A stretch of DNA of 64,000 bases from Pseudobutyrivibrio ruminis (GTDB taxonomy: Bacteria > Bacillota > Clostridia > Lachnospirales > Lachnospiraceae). This document shows, one piece after another, positions 24,098 through 33,309 of this stretch. The stretch covers positions 124,001 through 188,000 of the forward strand of contig NZ_SVET01000004.1 in assembly GCF_015057245.1 (NCBI RefSeq). The letters run 5' to 3'. Positions within the stretch are counted from its first letter, which is position 1; each line of letters begins with the position of its first letter. The position numbers were made by a program, and so were the translations under genes. Below the pieces are notes generated by a model. That model searched no databases and was not told where the DNA came from. It worked only from the letters and a program-made list of their open reading frames with translations.

Positions 24098-24973
24098 ATG
24101 AACTACACATTAGAAAATGACAAAATAAAGCTTACAGTTGCTGAGCATGGAGCTGAGATTAAATCACTTATTAGAAAAGCTGATGGGAAGGAGCTTATGT
24201 GGCAGGCAGATGCTGCATACTGGGGACGTACAGCACCAGTGCTTTTTCCACTTGTAGGAAATTACTATCAGAAAAAGTCAGTATACAAGGGCCAGACATA
24301 TGAAATGGGGCAGCACGGTTTTGCCAGAGATATGGATTTTATGCTTGGCAGACAGACTGAAAATGAGCTTGTTTTTTTACTTAAGGATAACGAAGAATCG
24401 AGAAAGAAATATCCATTTTCATTCCTACTTGTAAGCACTTACAGATTGGAAAATGATACTGTAAATGTTGAATGGAAGGTTGAAAATCCAAACGAAGAAA
24501 CTATGTACTTCTCAATTGGAGGCCATCCAGCATTCAATTGTGATTTAGACACTTATACACTCCGATTCGAAAAAGACAATCAGCCTAATTCAAAGATTAC
24601 TGCAAATATTATTGCAGATGATGGCAGTGGCTGCTTAGGAGATGAACAGAAGCAGTTTGTACTTTCTAATGGAGTTCTTGGAATGTCAGATGAGCTTTTT
24701 AGCCGAGACGCCCTTATCATTGAGGATAGACAATCAGATAAGGTGACACTCATTGATGACAAAGGTCAGGATGTAATAGCAGTTAAGTTTGATGCACCAC
24801 TTTTTGGTGTATGGTCTCCAGTAGGAAAGCACGCACCATTTGTATGTATCGAACCATGGTATGGACGATGTGATAGAGTAGGCTTTAATCAAAAGCTTGA
24901 AGAACGTGAATACGGAAATACGTTAAGTATCACAGACATATTCCAGGTAAGCTTTGATATTCAGGTTTTCTAA
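24098..24973 (+). CDS. Aldose 1-epimerase family protein (LacX-like)
   Basis: A 291-residue beta-sandwich protein of the galactose mutarotase superfamily. Conserved blocks are ELMWQADAAYWGRTAPVLFP, QHGFARDMDF and FSIGGHPAFNC, where the His is probably catalytic, together with a C-terminal CIEPWYGRCDR. The LacX/YeaD subgroup is the closest. It interconverts sugar anomers, with unknown preference. Its stop overlaps the convergent MATE transporter gene by four bases. Confidence 0.88.
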   Translation: MNYTLENDKIKLTVAEHGAEIKSLIRKADGKELMWQADAAYWGRTAPVLFPLVGNYYQKKSVYKGQTYEMGQHGFARDMDFMLGRQTENELVFLLKDNEESRKKYPFSFLLVSTYRLENDTVNVEWKVENPNEETMYFSIGGHPAFNCDLDTYTLRFEKDNQPNSKITANIIADDGSGCLGDEQKQFVLSNGVLGMSDELFSRDALIIEDRQSDKVTLIDDKGQDVIAVKFDAPLFGVWSPVGKHAPFVCIEPWYGRCDRVGFNQKLEEREYGNTLSITDIFQVSFDIQVF

Positions 24974-26331
24974 TTAGGAAAAGCTGTATTAACAGAAATC
25001 TTACTTCTAAAGTAGGTAAGATATCTAATCCATGCAGTAACGCCACTAATGAGCCAAACAACGCCTGAAGAAATCCAAATTCCTGCTTCGCCAAATCCTA
25101 GATAACTGCAGAATAATGCAGGAATAGTGAAGCGACCGATGACCTCGACAATTCCGTTGAACAATGAAAAGAAGGCATCGCCGATTCCGGTTAGGACACC
25201 GCGAATGACGTAAATCATTCCAAGTGCAAGGTAGAACAGGCTAGTGATTCGAAGGCCCATGGCACCAAGCGAGATGATGGCCTCATCCTCTACAAAAAGC
25301 CCAGTGATGGCCTGGCCAAAGAATTGCATAATAAAAATTAAAAATATAGTCAGTATAATCATGATACGAATTCCAGAATAGTATCCTGATAGTACACGAT
25401 CATTTTTCTTGGCACCGAAATTCTGCCCGCTAAAGGTAGAAATTGAGGTGCCAAGTGTTGTATATGGCTGATGTATTAATTGTTCAATTCTGTTTGTAGC
25501 AGTGAAAGCGGCAACCACTATAGTGCCGTAGGAATTTACAATACGCTGAACGGCCATTGATGAGATGGCTATCAATCCAAACTGAATAGACATTGGTACA
25601 CCAAGGCGAATAACCTTATAACACATCTGACGAGAAAGCTGAATATCATTACATGTAAAACGGAAATACGGATTAGTTCTATATGCATGAAGGCTGCAAA
25701 GAATAACTGATGTTAACTGGGAAAGGATAGTAGCAAGTGCTGCACCCTGAATTCCTTTATGAAGAACACACACCATAACGATATCCAGTGTGATATTTAA
25801 AACTATAGAAAATATCAGGAAATACAAAGGTGTCTTAGAATCTCCAAGAGCTCTAAGCATAGAGGATAGAAAATTGTATAAAGAAACAAAAAGCAAACCT
25901 ACGCACATATATCGAGTGTAGGAAATGGCATCAAAAAGAATATTTTCAGGTGTGCTTAGAATTCGTAAAAATTGAGGAACAAAAATAAAGCCCAAAGTAC
26001 CTATTACAAGTGGCACGATAAGCATAATCAATGCAGTATTAACAATACATTTTTTTACATTGGCATCTTCGTGTGCACCGTAAAATTGGGAAACAACAAT
26101 TCCGCCGCCTCCGCCTATTCCGTTACACAAGGCAAAAAATAGAAATGTGATAGAACTGGTGGCACCGATAGCAGCGAAAGCGTTTGCACCTACAAATCGG
26201 CCAACGATGATAGAATCTGCAAGGTTGTATATTTGCTGAAAGATATTGCCAATAAGGGTTGGAAGGGCAAATAACAGAAGATGTTTAGTTGGGTTTCCTT
26301 GGGTCATATCTGTAATATTCTTGCTTGTCAT
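24970..26331 (-). CDS. MATE-family multidrug efflux transporter
   Basis: A 453-residue protein with twelve predicted membrane segments in two homologous halves. The N-terminal MTQGNPTKHLLLFALPTLIGNIFQQIYNLADSIIVGRFVG is diagnostic of the NorM/DinF-like MATE family. It exports drugs or metabolites in exchange for sodium ions or protons. A TATAAT-like box on the minus strand lies near 26362-26367, and a perfect palindrome at 26389-26405 lies upstream of it. Confidence 0.93.
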   Translation of the reverse strand: MTSKNITDMTQGNPTKHLLLFALPTLIGNIFQQIYNLADSIIVGRFVGANAFAAIGATSSITFLFFALCNGIGGGGGIVVSQFYGAHEDANVKKCIVNTALIMLIVPLVIGTLGFIFVPQFLRILSTPENILFDAISYTRYMCVGLLFVSLYNFLSSMLRALGDSKTPLYFLIFSIVLNITLDIVMVCVLHKGIQGAALATILSQLTSVILCSLHAYRTNPYFRFTCNDIQLSRQMCYKVIRLGVPMSIQFGLIAISSMAVQRIVNSYGTIVVAAFTATNRIEQLIHQPYTTLGTSISTFSGQNFGAKKNDRVLSGYYSGIRIMIILTIFLIFIMQFFGQAITGLFVEDEAIISLGAMGLRITSLFYLALGMIYVIRGVLTGIGDAFFSLFNGIVEVIGRFTIPALFCSYLGFGEAGIWISSGVVWLISGVTAWIRYLTYFRSKISVNTAFPN

Positions 26332-26388
26332 ATGTCGTTCTCCTTATGGCACTTTTCCCACATTATATCTGCATTTTTAGGGTATGTC

Positions 26389-26405
26389 TTAGCAATAATT
26401 GCTAA
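26389..26405. promoter_or_regulatory. Perfect palindrome, possible operator
   Basis: TTAGCAAT-A-ATTGCTAA is a perfect 8-bp inverted repeat with a one-base centre. It lies in the divergent region between the MATE gene and the alanine symporter gene, about 20 bases upstream of the MATE -10 box. This is a typical place and size for a dimeric repressor site, but no regulator gene is adjacent. Confidence 0.4.
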
Positions 26406-26536
26406 CAAAATAATAAGAATAAAAAAATACTTTACTTTAGCTTGGTGAAGCGTTAGAATATATCTAAAATTGTCTTGCGCAGGAGGACAAATGTCCGTAC
26501 GATACGCAACTAGCCAAATAAGATGTAAAGGGAGAT

Positions 26537-28045
26537 ATGCCTGTGGAAAGAGTTTTATCAATCGTAGAAAAGGTTAATAGTGCAGTAAATGGATTCGTAT
26601 GGGGCTTGCCAATGCTCATTCTTTTAGTGGGTACAGGTATTCTGATGACTTGTCTGACCAAGTTTTTCCAGATTACTCACATCAAGCATTGGATAAAGAA
26701 TACTATCGGTGGTATTTTCAAGGACTCACATGTTACAGCACACACAGATAAAGAGGATACTCAGATTTCTCAGTTCCAAAGTCTTTGTACAGCACTTGCA
26801 GCTACAATCGGAACAGGTAATATTGCCGGTGTTGCAGCAGCTATTGCATCCGGTGGCCCTGGTGCCATCTTCTGGATGTGGATTGTTGCATTCTTTGGAA
26901 TGATGACAAACTTCTCAGAAAATGTGTTGGGCATTTATTATCGAAGAAGAAACGAGCGAAATGAGTGGTGCGGTGGTGCCATGTATTATCTTAGAGACGG
27001 TCTTGGTTCTAAAAAGGGCATGAGACATGTGGGCTCAGGGCTTGCTGTTTTGTTCAGCGTTTTCTGTATCGGAGCATCTTTTGGTATTGGAAACATGGGA
27101 CAAGTAAATTCAATTGCAGTAAATATCAAATCTGCTTTTGGAATCCCAGCTATTGCAACTGGTATCTTCCTTATGATTCTTGGCGGTCTTGTTATTGTTG
27201 GCGGTCTTAAGAGAATCGCATCAGTTACAGAAAAACTAGTGCCTTTCATGGCAGTTATCTATTTAATTGGTGCGTTAATCGTTTGTGTTGTCCATATTGA
27301 TCAGGCAGGAGCGGTATTCACTTCTATTATAAAGGGAGCCTTTGGTATGCGAGCTGTTGGCGGCGGTATTGTAGGTAGTGGCGTTGCCATGGCTGTTCAG
27401 TGGGGAATGAAGCGAGGTGTATTCTCAAACGAAGCAGGTCTTGGTTCATCTGTAATGGTTCATTCCAGCTCGAATGTCAGAGAGCCAGTAGTTCAGGGAA
27501 TGTGGGGAATCTTCGAAGTATTTGCAGATACAATTATCGTATGTTCGATTACCGCATTTACGGTTCTTTCAAGCGGTCTTGTAGATTTGGAAACAGGAGC
27601 CGTTATTTCAGACCAGGTATCAACAGCCCTTGTGGCAGAAGCCTTCTCAACAGTATTTGGCAAGTTTGGATATGCATTTATCGCAATTGCGATTTTACTC
27701 TTTGCTTTCTCAACAACACTTGGCTGGAGCCAGTATGGTAGCAAGGGATTTGAATATTTATTTGGTAGAAAGAATGTAAAGATTTATCAGGTGATTTTCG
27801 TAGCCTTCATCGTAGTAGGAGCTACTATGGATTTGAGTCTTGCATGGGATATTTCAGATACTCTCAATGGTATGATGGCTATTCCAAACCTTATCGGTGT
27901 GCTTGCACTTAGCGGAACAGTTATGAAGATTACTCAAAACTATGTTCAAAGAAAGATTCTTCATAAGGATGTAAAGCCTATGCTTTCAGCATTGGATCAT
28001 ATTCAGACAGTCCATGAAGAAGAGATAAAAAAAATGGCGGTTTAA
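26537..28045 (+). CDS. Sodium:alanine symporter (AGCS family)
   Basis: A 502-residue transporter. The signature SLCTALAATIGTGNIAGVAAAIASGGPGAIFWMW (within about 75-110) is the sodium- and amino-acid-binding region of the AGCS family. GVFSNEAGLGSSVMVHSS near residue 295 and several further membrane segments complete it. It imports alanine or glycine with sodium. The start follows AAAGGGAGAT. The gene stands alone and ends in an unusually compact terminator. Confidence 0.93.
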   Translation: MPVERVLSIVEKVNSAVNGFVWGLPMLILLVGTGILMTCLTKFFQITHIKHWIKNTIGGIFKDSHVTAHTDKEDTQISQFQSLCTALAATIGTGNIAGVAAAIASGGPGAIFWMWIVAFFGMMTNFSENVLGIYYRRRNERNEWCGGAMYYLRDGLGSKKGMRHVGSGLAVLFSVFCIGASFGIGNMGQVNSIAVNIKSAFGIPAIATGIFLMILGGLVIVGGLKRIASVTEKLVPFMAVIYLIGALIVCVVHIDQAGAVFTSIIKGAFGMRAVGGGIVGSGVAMAVQWGMKRGVFSNEAGLGSSVMVHSSSNVREPVVQGMWGIFEVFADTIIVCSITAFTVLSSGLVDLETGAVISDQVSTALVAEAFSTVFGKFGYAFIAIAILLFAFSTTLGWSQYGSKGFEYLFGRKNVKIYQVIFVAFIVVGATMDLSLAWDISDTLNGMMAIPNLIGVLALSGTVMKITQNYVQRKILHKDVKPMLSALDHIQTVHEEEIKKMAV

Positions 28046-28059
28046 ACCGCCATTTTTTT
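28028..28059. terminator. Terminator containing the stop codon of the alanine symporter
   Basis: A perfect 32-base palindrome (28028-28043 with 28044-28059, core ATGGCGGTTTAAACCGCCAT) has A-runs and T-runs at its ends. The stop codon TAA of the symporter lies in its centre. It can act on both strands between the convergent genes. Confidence 0.85.
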
Positions 28060-28073
28060 ATGTTTATTTAGAT

Positions 28074-28715
28074 TTAGATGTCGGCAGCGATATCGATGTT
28101 TTCACCTGTAATACCAACCCAAGCGCCATCTTTTGCTTCAGAGCTTTCAGCGTGAGCTAGAAGCCATTTGTTTGTGGCTGTCAAAAGAGTATCTTCCTTG
28201 TTGTCAGCTGTAAACTCAGGCTTGCCAACATTTGTGCCCTTTGGAAGGCCAACTAAAACCTGGAATCCTGAATCCTTGTGAGCCTGGCATGGAGCATAGT
28301 GAAGAGCAGTAGCATAAACTTCAATCATTACGCCCTTTGGACATAAGAAAGCCTTTACCTTGCTAGAATCAAGCTTGTAATCAACGATTTCCTCTCTCTT
28401 TGCAAGAAGAAGGATGAAATCTGTAGCTCCCATGTTGATTTCACTTGAACGGTGATACTCAAGGCAGTTGAGCTTTGTGTTGTGACCATTGCACCAACCA
28501 AACTGCATTGGAGAGCCACCAAATAGGGAATTAGTAATCTTGTCTGCAGCAGCTAAGCTCTGGAGGGCTGGTTCCTCGGCAACGTATTCTGTGCCTTCTG
28601 GAATAGGAGTGTTATCTCTCAAAGCCTCCATGATAGCTTTCTTTTCTGCATCATATCCCTCGATGATTCGACCGTAGCCTATAAACTCTGGATCTGTTAC
28701 TTTTAAAATTTCCAT
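28074..28715 (-). CDS. DUF4867 family protein
   Basis: A 213-residue protein matching the DUF4867 family of clostridia (EFIGYGRIIEGYD, QFGWCNGHNTKLNCLEYHRSSEINMGATDFILLLA, CPKGVMIEVYATALHYAPC). The pattern of a His/Glu-containing central strand followed by VEVYATTLHYAPC suggests a cupin-like barrel. In other genomes it is found among sugar metabolism genes, but no such link is visible here. The leader AGGAGGATAA is strong. Confidence 0.85.
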   Translation of the reverse strand: MEILKVTDPEFIGYGRIIEGYDAEKKAIMEALRDNTPIPEGTEYVAEEPALQSLAAADKITNSLFGGSPMQFGWCNGHNTKLNCLEYHRSSEINMGATDFILLLAKREEIVDYKLDSSKVKAFLCPKGVMIEVYATALHYAPCQAHKDSGFQVLVGLPKGTNVGKPEFTADNKEDTLLTATNKWLLAHAESSEAKDGAWVGITGENIDIAADI

Positions 28716-28926
28716 AATTATCCTCCTAGTACATTATTTACCTTAAATCCTAATAAAATACTATAACGAGCAGATTGTTTTGTCGTAGCAATTATTTAAC
28801 TATTAGTGGCTAAAAATTGATTTGTTTTTATACTAAAATTATTGGATTAAAAGCCCATCCATGATAAACTTATAGCCATTAAAAGATATATTTCAATCAT
28901 TTGATTTTATTTAGAAGAAGGAAAAT

Positions 28927-30411
28927 ATGAGAAAATTAGGATTCAGTAACGAAAAGTACACAGAGATGCAATCAAAAAGAATTAGAGAGCGCATCGATCA
29001 ATTTGGTGGAAAGCTTTATCTTGAGTTTGGTGGAAAGCTTTTTGACGATTACCATGCGTCAAGAGTTTTGCCAGGATTTAAGCCAGATGCAAAAATCACT
29101 ATGCTCAAGGAGCTTGCAGACAAAACAGAAATCGTAATCGCTATCAAGGCTGGCGATATCGAGAAAAACAAGGTTCGTGGGGATATCGGTATCACTTATG
29201 ATATGGACCTTCTCAGGCTTATCGATGCTTTTACAAGCTATGGCCTTTACGTAGGTTCTGTTGTTCTTACTCAGTTTGCAGAGCAGCCATCAGCAGTAGC
29301 ATACGAGAAAAAGCTTAAAGCTCTTGGTCTTAAGGTATTCAGACATTACATTATTCCAGGTTACCCATCAAACATTCCATTTATCGTATCGGATGAGGGA
29401 TTTGGAAAGAATGATTACATCGAAACAACTCGTCCACTTGTAGTTGTTACTGCACCTGGTCCAGGAAGTGGAAAGATGGCAACATGCCTTTCTCAGCTTT
29501 ACCATGAGTCAAAGCGCGGCGTAAAGGCAGGATATGCTAAGTTCGAAACATTCCCAATCTGGAATTTACCACTAAATCATCCTGTAAACCTTGCATACGA
29601 GGCAGCAACAGCAGATTTAAATGATGTCAACATGATTGACCCATTCCATCTTGAGGCATACGGCGAGACTGTTGTTAACTACAACCGTGATGTTGAAGTT
29701 TTCCCTGTTCTTAAGGCCATGTTCGAGAAGATTTCTGGCGAATCTCCATACAAGTCACCTACAGACATGGGTGTAAACATGGCAGGAAACGCAATTGTTG
29801 ATGATGATGTTTGTAGAAATGCATCAAATCAGGAAATCATTCGTCGTTACTATGAGGCCGTAGTTGCTAAGCGCAAGGGCGATGGAAGTGATTCAGCTAT
29901 TCAGAAGCTTGAGCTTTTAATGGAAAAGGCAGGCATTTCTGTATCAGACAGACCAGTTGTATCTGCTGCAAACATCAAGGCAGATCAGACTGGAGTACCA
30001 TGTGCAGCTATGGAGCTTCCAGATGGTCAGATTATCACAGGTAAGACATCTCAGATGCTTGGTGCTTCATCAGCTATGATGCTTAATGCACTAAAGCATT
30101 TAGCAGGCATCCCTGATGAGATTAAGCTTATTTCACCTGAGATTCTTACACCTATTATGAATCTTAAGACAAAGCACTTAGGTGACCACAATCCACACCT
30201 TCATTTGAATGAGCTTCTTATTGCTCTTTCAATGGAATCAATCAGCAACGAAAATGCAAAGAAGGCATATGATTGCATTCCAATGATGGAAGGTGCAGAG
30301 GTACATTCATCAGTTATTCTTTCTTCTGTAGACGTAGGTGTATTTAAGCAGCTTGGGGTTCACCTTACATGTGAGCCACGTTACGAAGGCAACAAGCTTT
30401 ATCACAGCTAA
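28927..30411 (+). CDS. DUF1846 family protein
   Basis: A 494-residue protein of the DUF1846 family (KLYLEFGGKLFDDYHASRVLPGF at 30-52, then RPLVVVTAPGPGSGKMATCLSQLYHE near 180-202, which resembles a nucleotide-binding loop). The function of this conserved Firmicutes family is not established. It has an AGAAGGAAAAT leader and its own terminator. The 211-base region before it (28716-28926) is AT-rich and shows no clear structure. Confidence 0.9.
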   Translation: MRKLGFSNEKYTEMQSKRIRERIDQFGGKLYLEFGGKLFDDYHASRVLPGFKPDAKITMLKELADKTEIVIAIKAGDIEKNKVRGDIGITYDMDLLRLIDAFTSYGLYVGSVVLTQFAEQPSAVAYEKKLKALGLKVFRHYIIPGYPSNIPFIVSDEGFGKNDYIETTRPLVVVTAPGPGSGKMATCLSQLYHESKRGVKAGYAKFETFPIWNLPLNHPVNLAYEAATADLNDVNMIDPFHLEAYGETVVNYNRDVEVFPVLKAMFEKISGESPYKSPTDMGVNMAGNAIVDDDVCRNASNQEIIRRYYEAVVAKRKGDGSDSAIQKLELLMEKAGISVSDRPVVSAANIKADQTGVPCAAMELPDGQIITGKTSQMLGASSAMMLNALKHLAGIPDEIKLISPEILTPIMNLKTKHLGDHNPHLHLNELLIALSMESISNENAKKAYDCIPMMEGAEVHSSVILSSVDVGVFKQLGVHLTCEPRYEGNKLYHS

Positions 30412-30427
30412 TTAAATAGAAAAAAAT

Positions 30428-30456
30428 AGAAGCTCTTTTATTACAAAAGAGCTTCT
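30428..30456. terminator. Terminator between convergent DUF1846 and HAD genes
   Basis: AGAAGCTCTTTT at 30428-30439 pairs with AAAAGAGCTTCT at 30445-30456 (12 bp perfect). The right arm overlaps the end of the convergent HAD gene. A-rich sequence on the left makes it suitable for the minus-strand gene too. Confidence 0.8.
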
Positions 30457-31043
30457 AATTCTTTAAGGGCAATTTCGTGATTCTTGTCCTTTGCCCATAC
30501 GGCATTCAAACCGCATTCTCTGGCAGCGATTACGTTTGGTTCGCTGTCATCAATAAATACGCATTCCTCAGGAACTAAATTATATTTTTCGATTATACGA
30601 TTATAGATGGCATGATCTGGCTTGATAAGCTTTTCTTCATATGAGAATACGCCGCCATCAAGCATTGGAAGAAAATCAAGTTGCTTTAGTGCGCCTTCCC
30701 TCATGTGAGAAGACCAGTTTGAAAGGTAAAGCAGCTGATAGCCACGATTTTTTAAATCCCGAATCCAATCCTTTGCAAAGTCGTACTGCCAAAGAGCATC
30801 ACCAGCAGTCTCCCAAAAGTGAATGATTTCATCCTTTATATCAGGAGCATCCTTGATAAAAGAGGCTACTAATTCGTCATTTGTAAGAACGCCTCTGTCA
30901 ACCTCAGCCCATTTCTCACCAAAGACATTAGCCTTGATTCGCTCAACTAGCTCAGCATCGTTATTAAATTCCTTCATCATATATGCAGTCCAATCATATC
31001 CAATAAGGACTCCGCCAATATCAAAAATAATAGTTTTTATCAT
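30441..31043 (-). CDS. HAD-family hydrolase
   Basis: A 200-residue HAD-IA phosphatase. Motif I is FDIGGVLIGYD (nucleophile Asp8), motif II is YLSNWSS and motif III/IV is ECVFIDDSEPNVIAARECGL. The first motif, with DIGGV, is shared with the YihX/epoxide-hydrolase-N-like group. The substrate is unknown. The start is preceded by GGGGATTATC. Confidence 0.9.
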   Translation of the reverse strand: MIKTIIFDIGGVLIGYDWTAYMMKEFNNDAELVERIKANVFGEKWAEVDRGVLTNDELVASFIKDAPDIKDEIIHFWETAGDALWQYDFAKDWIRDLKNRGYQLLYLSNWSSHMREGALKQLDFLPMLDGGVFSYEEKLIKPDHAIYNRIIEKYNLVPEECVFIDDSEPNVIAARECGLNAVWAKDKNHEIALKELEALL

Positions 31044-31198
31044 GATAATCCCCTTTACATGTAAGCCTAAATTTAAACGTCAGCTAATAGTTTAGCAAAA
31101 CTGTTGTAGAACTTTCAATCCTATTGATACTGTTTGAGGCCTTATATTATAATTTAATAGATCTGTTAAATAAGAAAAAATTAGAAATATGGAGAAAT

Positions 31199-32242
31199 AT
31201 GGAAGAGAAAAAGCATAAACGTCGAGTTCATTACTCAGGAAAATATCCAAAGAAATTTGAGGAAAAATATAAAGAGCATAATCCTGAAAAATATGCAGAT
31301 ACAATTGAGCATGTAATCAGCAAGGGCTCAACACCTGCTGGCATGCATATTTCCATTATGGTACAGGAGATTCTTGATTTCTTGCAGATACAGCCAGGGC
31401 AGCAGGGTTTGGATTGCACCCTTGGATATGGTGGACACACCAGAAAGATGCTGGAGCAGCTTCAGGGGCAGGGCATTATGTACGGCTTGGATGTTGATCC
31501 AATCGAATCGGCCAAAACAGTAGAACGCTTGCGCACCGCCGGTTTCGGAGAGGACAACTTCCAGTTTAGACTTATCAATTTTGCAAACATAGATAAAGTT
31601 GCCGAAGAGGCAGGCAAGTTTGATTTTGTTCTTGCGGATTTAGGTGTATCCTCAATGCAGATTGATAATCCTGAGCGTGGCTTTTCATATAAGATAGATG
31701 GTCCATTGGATTTAAGACTAGATCCAGATCATGGTGAGAGTGCAGCAGAACGTCTTCACAATATCACAGAGGAAGAATTTGTTGGAATGATGATAGAAAA
31801 TTCTGATGAGCCATACGCTGAGGAAATCGCACACAAGGTGTTTACACTTATGGCAAAAGGAAATCCTATGGACACCACCACAGCCCTTCGAGAGGCAATT
31901 GCAGAGGCACTTTGGAAGGTGCCAAAGGATGAGAAGGACCAGGCTATTAAAAAGAGCTGTGCCAGAGTATTCCAGGCACTTCGTATAGACGTTAATAGCG
32001 AGTTTGAAGTGTTATACTCATTCCTTGAAAAGCTACCAGGGATTTTAAAGCCAGGTGGCAGAGTTGCCATCCTTACCTTCCATTCAGGAGAGGACAGACT
32101 CGTAAAGAAATCATTTAAGGAATTGAAGAAAGCAGGAGTATATGCTGATGTTTCTTCAGATGTGATACGTCCATCGGCGGAGGAATGCAGAATCAATCCT
32201 AGAAGTAAATCTACCAAGATGAGATGGGCAATAAAGCAGTAA
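31199..32242 (+). CDS. rsmH: RsmH-type 16S rRNA cytosine-N4 methyltransferase
   Basis: A 347-residue protein. After a basic N-terminal extension of about 40 residues (EEKKHKRRVHYSGKYPKKFEEKYKEH) comes the RsmH/MraW core: GMHISIMVQEIL, LDCTLGYGGHTRKML (SAM loop), ADLGVSSMQIDNPERGFSY, and a C-terminal RINPRSKSTKMRWAIK. The family methylates C1402 of 16S rRNA. RsmH usually lies at the head of the mra/dcw division cluster. This copy does not, so it may be a second paralogue. The start at 31199 after TGGAGAAAT is preferred over the longer frame. Confidence 0.85.
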   Translation: MEEKKHKRRVHYSGKYPKKFEEKYKEHNPEKYADTIEHVISKGSTPAGMHISIMVQEILDFLQIQPGQQGLDCTLGYGGHTRKMLEQLQGQGIMYGLDVDPIESAKTVERLRTAGFGEDNFQFRLINFANIDKVAEEAGKFDFVLADLGVSSMQIDNPERGFSYKIDGPLDLRLDPDHGESAAERLHNITEEEFVGMMIENSDEPYAEEIAHKVFTLMAKGNPMDTTTALREAIAEALWKVPKDEKDQAIKKSCARVFQALRIDVNSEFEVLYSFLEKLPGILKPGGRVAILTFHSGEDRLVKKSFKELKKAGVYADVSSDVIRPSAEECRINPRSKSTKMRWAIKQ

Positions 32243-32258
32243 GAAAGCGAGGAGAATA

Positions 32259-33215
32259 ATGGTTTTAGGAATAGCAGGAAACGGTGTTATTGTTGGGGAA
32301 GTGCTTTCGTTTATTGACGAGATTGAGTTTGAAAAGATTTATATCTGTGGCAGAGAGAAAAGCAAAGATAAGCTGGATGCCATGGCAGCAAAATATCATT
32401 TAGATACCGTATTTACGGACTATGATGAAATGCTTAAGTCTGACGTTGACGTAGTATACGTAGGTGTACTTAACGATTTGCATTATGAATACTCAAAGAG
32501 AGCTATTTTGGCAAAGAAGCATGTTATTTGCGAGAAGCCTGTTACAAAGAGTCTTGCTGAATTTCAGGAGCTTGTGGAGTTAGCAAAAGCCAATAACGTT
32601 ATGTATTTTGAGGCTATGAGCATCTATCATATGCCAGCCTACAAGCAGTTACAGCAGGATGTTAAGCTGGTTGGAGATTTAAAGCTATGCGTATTCAACT
32701 ATAGCCAGATGTCCAGCAGATACAGCAAGTTCCATAGCGGTGAAATGGTGCCAGCGGTATTTGATCCGGCCCATAACGGAGGTGCTCTTCGTGATTTAAA
32801 TGTTTACAATATATCTGCAATGGTTGGCCTATTTGGAGAGCCTGATTCTGTAAGATATGATGCAAATATGGAAAAGGGCGTAGATACAAGCGGTGTACTA
32901 ACTGCAGACTATGGCAATTTTAAGGTTCTTTGCATTGGAGCAAAGGATTGTGTGGCACCTGGTCCATCTACAATCCAGGGTGTTGATGCAACAATCTGCA
33001 TTTACCCTCATGTAAATGGTATGACAGAATATGATGTTCTTTTCAATGATGCTGATACAGAAACAAAAGAGGTTTCACTCTCGGATGGAAGTCATAGACT
33101 TTACTTTGAATTTGCAGAATTCAAGCGCATCATTCAGGAGAAGGATTTTGAAGCCAATGAAAAATTGCTTAAATACAGTGCTCAGGTAATGAGCATTATC
33201 GATAAAACGAATTAA
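32259..33215 (+). CDS. Gfo/Idh/MocA-family oxidoreductase
   Basis: A 318-residue NAD(P)-dependent dehydrogenase. The Rossmann motif is GIAGNGVIVGEVL (4-16), and the family signature CEKPVTKSLAEFQEL lies at about 91-105. The C-terminal half carries the substrate-binding beta-sheet. The sugar or inositol substrate cannot be told. AGCGAGGAGAATA precedes the start and the gene lies 16 bases behind rsmH, suggesting co-transcription. Confidence 0.9.
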   Translation: MVLGIAGNGVIVGEVLSFIDEIEFEKIYICGREKSKDKLDAMAAKYHLDTVFTDYDEMLKSDVDVVYVGVLNDLHYEYSKRAILAKKHVICEKPVTKSLAEFQELVELAKANNVMYFEAMSIYHMPAYKQLQQDVKLVGDLKLCVFNYSQMSSRYSKFHSGEMVPAVFDPAHNGGALRDLNVYNISAMVGLFGEPDSVRYDANMEKGVDTSGVLTADYGNFKVLCIGAKDCVAPGPSTIQGVDATICIYPHVNGMTEYDVLFNDADTETKEVSLSDGSHRLYFEFAEFKRIIQEKDFEANEKLLKYSAQVMSIIDKTN

Positions 33216-33236
33216 TAATTCACAGTTTTACACAAT

Positions 33237-33280
33237 AAATATGCTAAAATAAACGGAGTGTTTGTTTTAGCATATTTTAT
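33237..33280 (+). terminator. Terminator after the Gfo/Idh gene
   Basis: AAATATGCTAAAA at 33237-33249 pairs perfectly with TTTTAGCATATTT at 33265-33277. A short T-rich tail follows. Confidence 0.75.
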
Positions 33281-33309
33281 CTTTAAAGATTTATTACGAA
33301 AGGCTTTTT

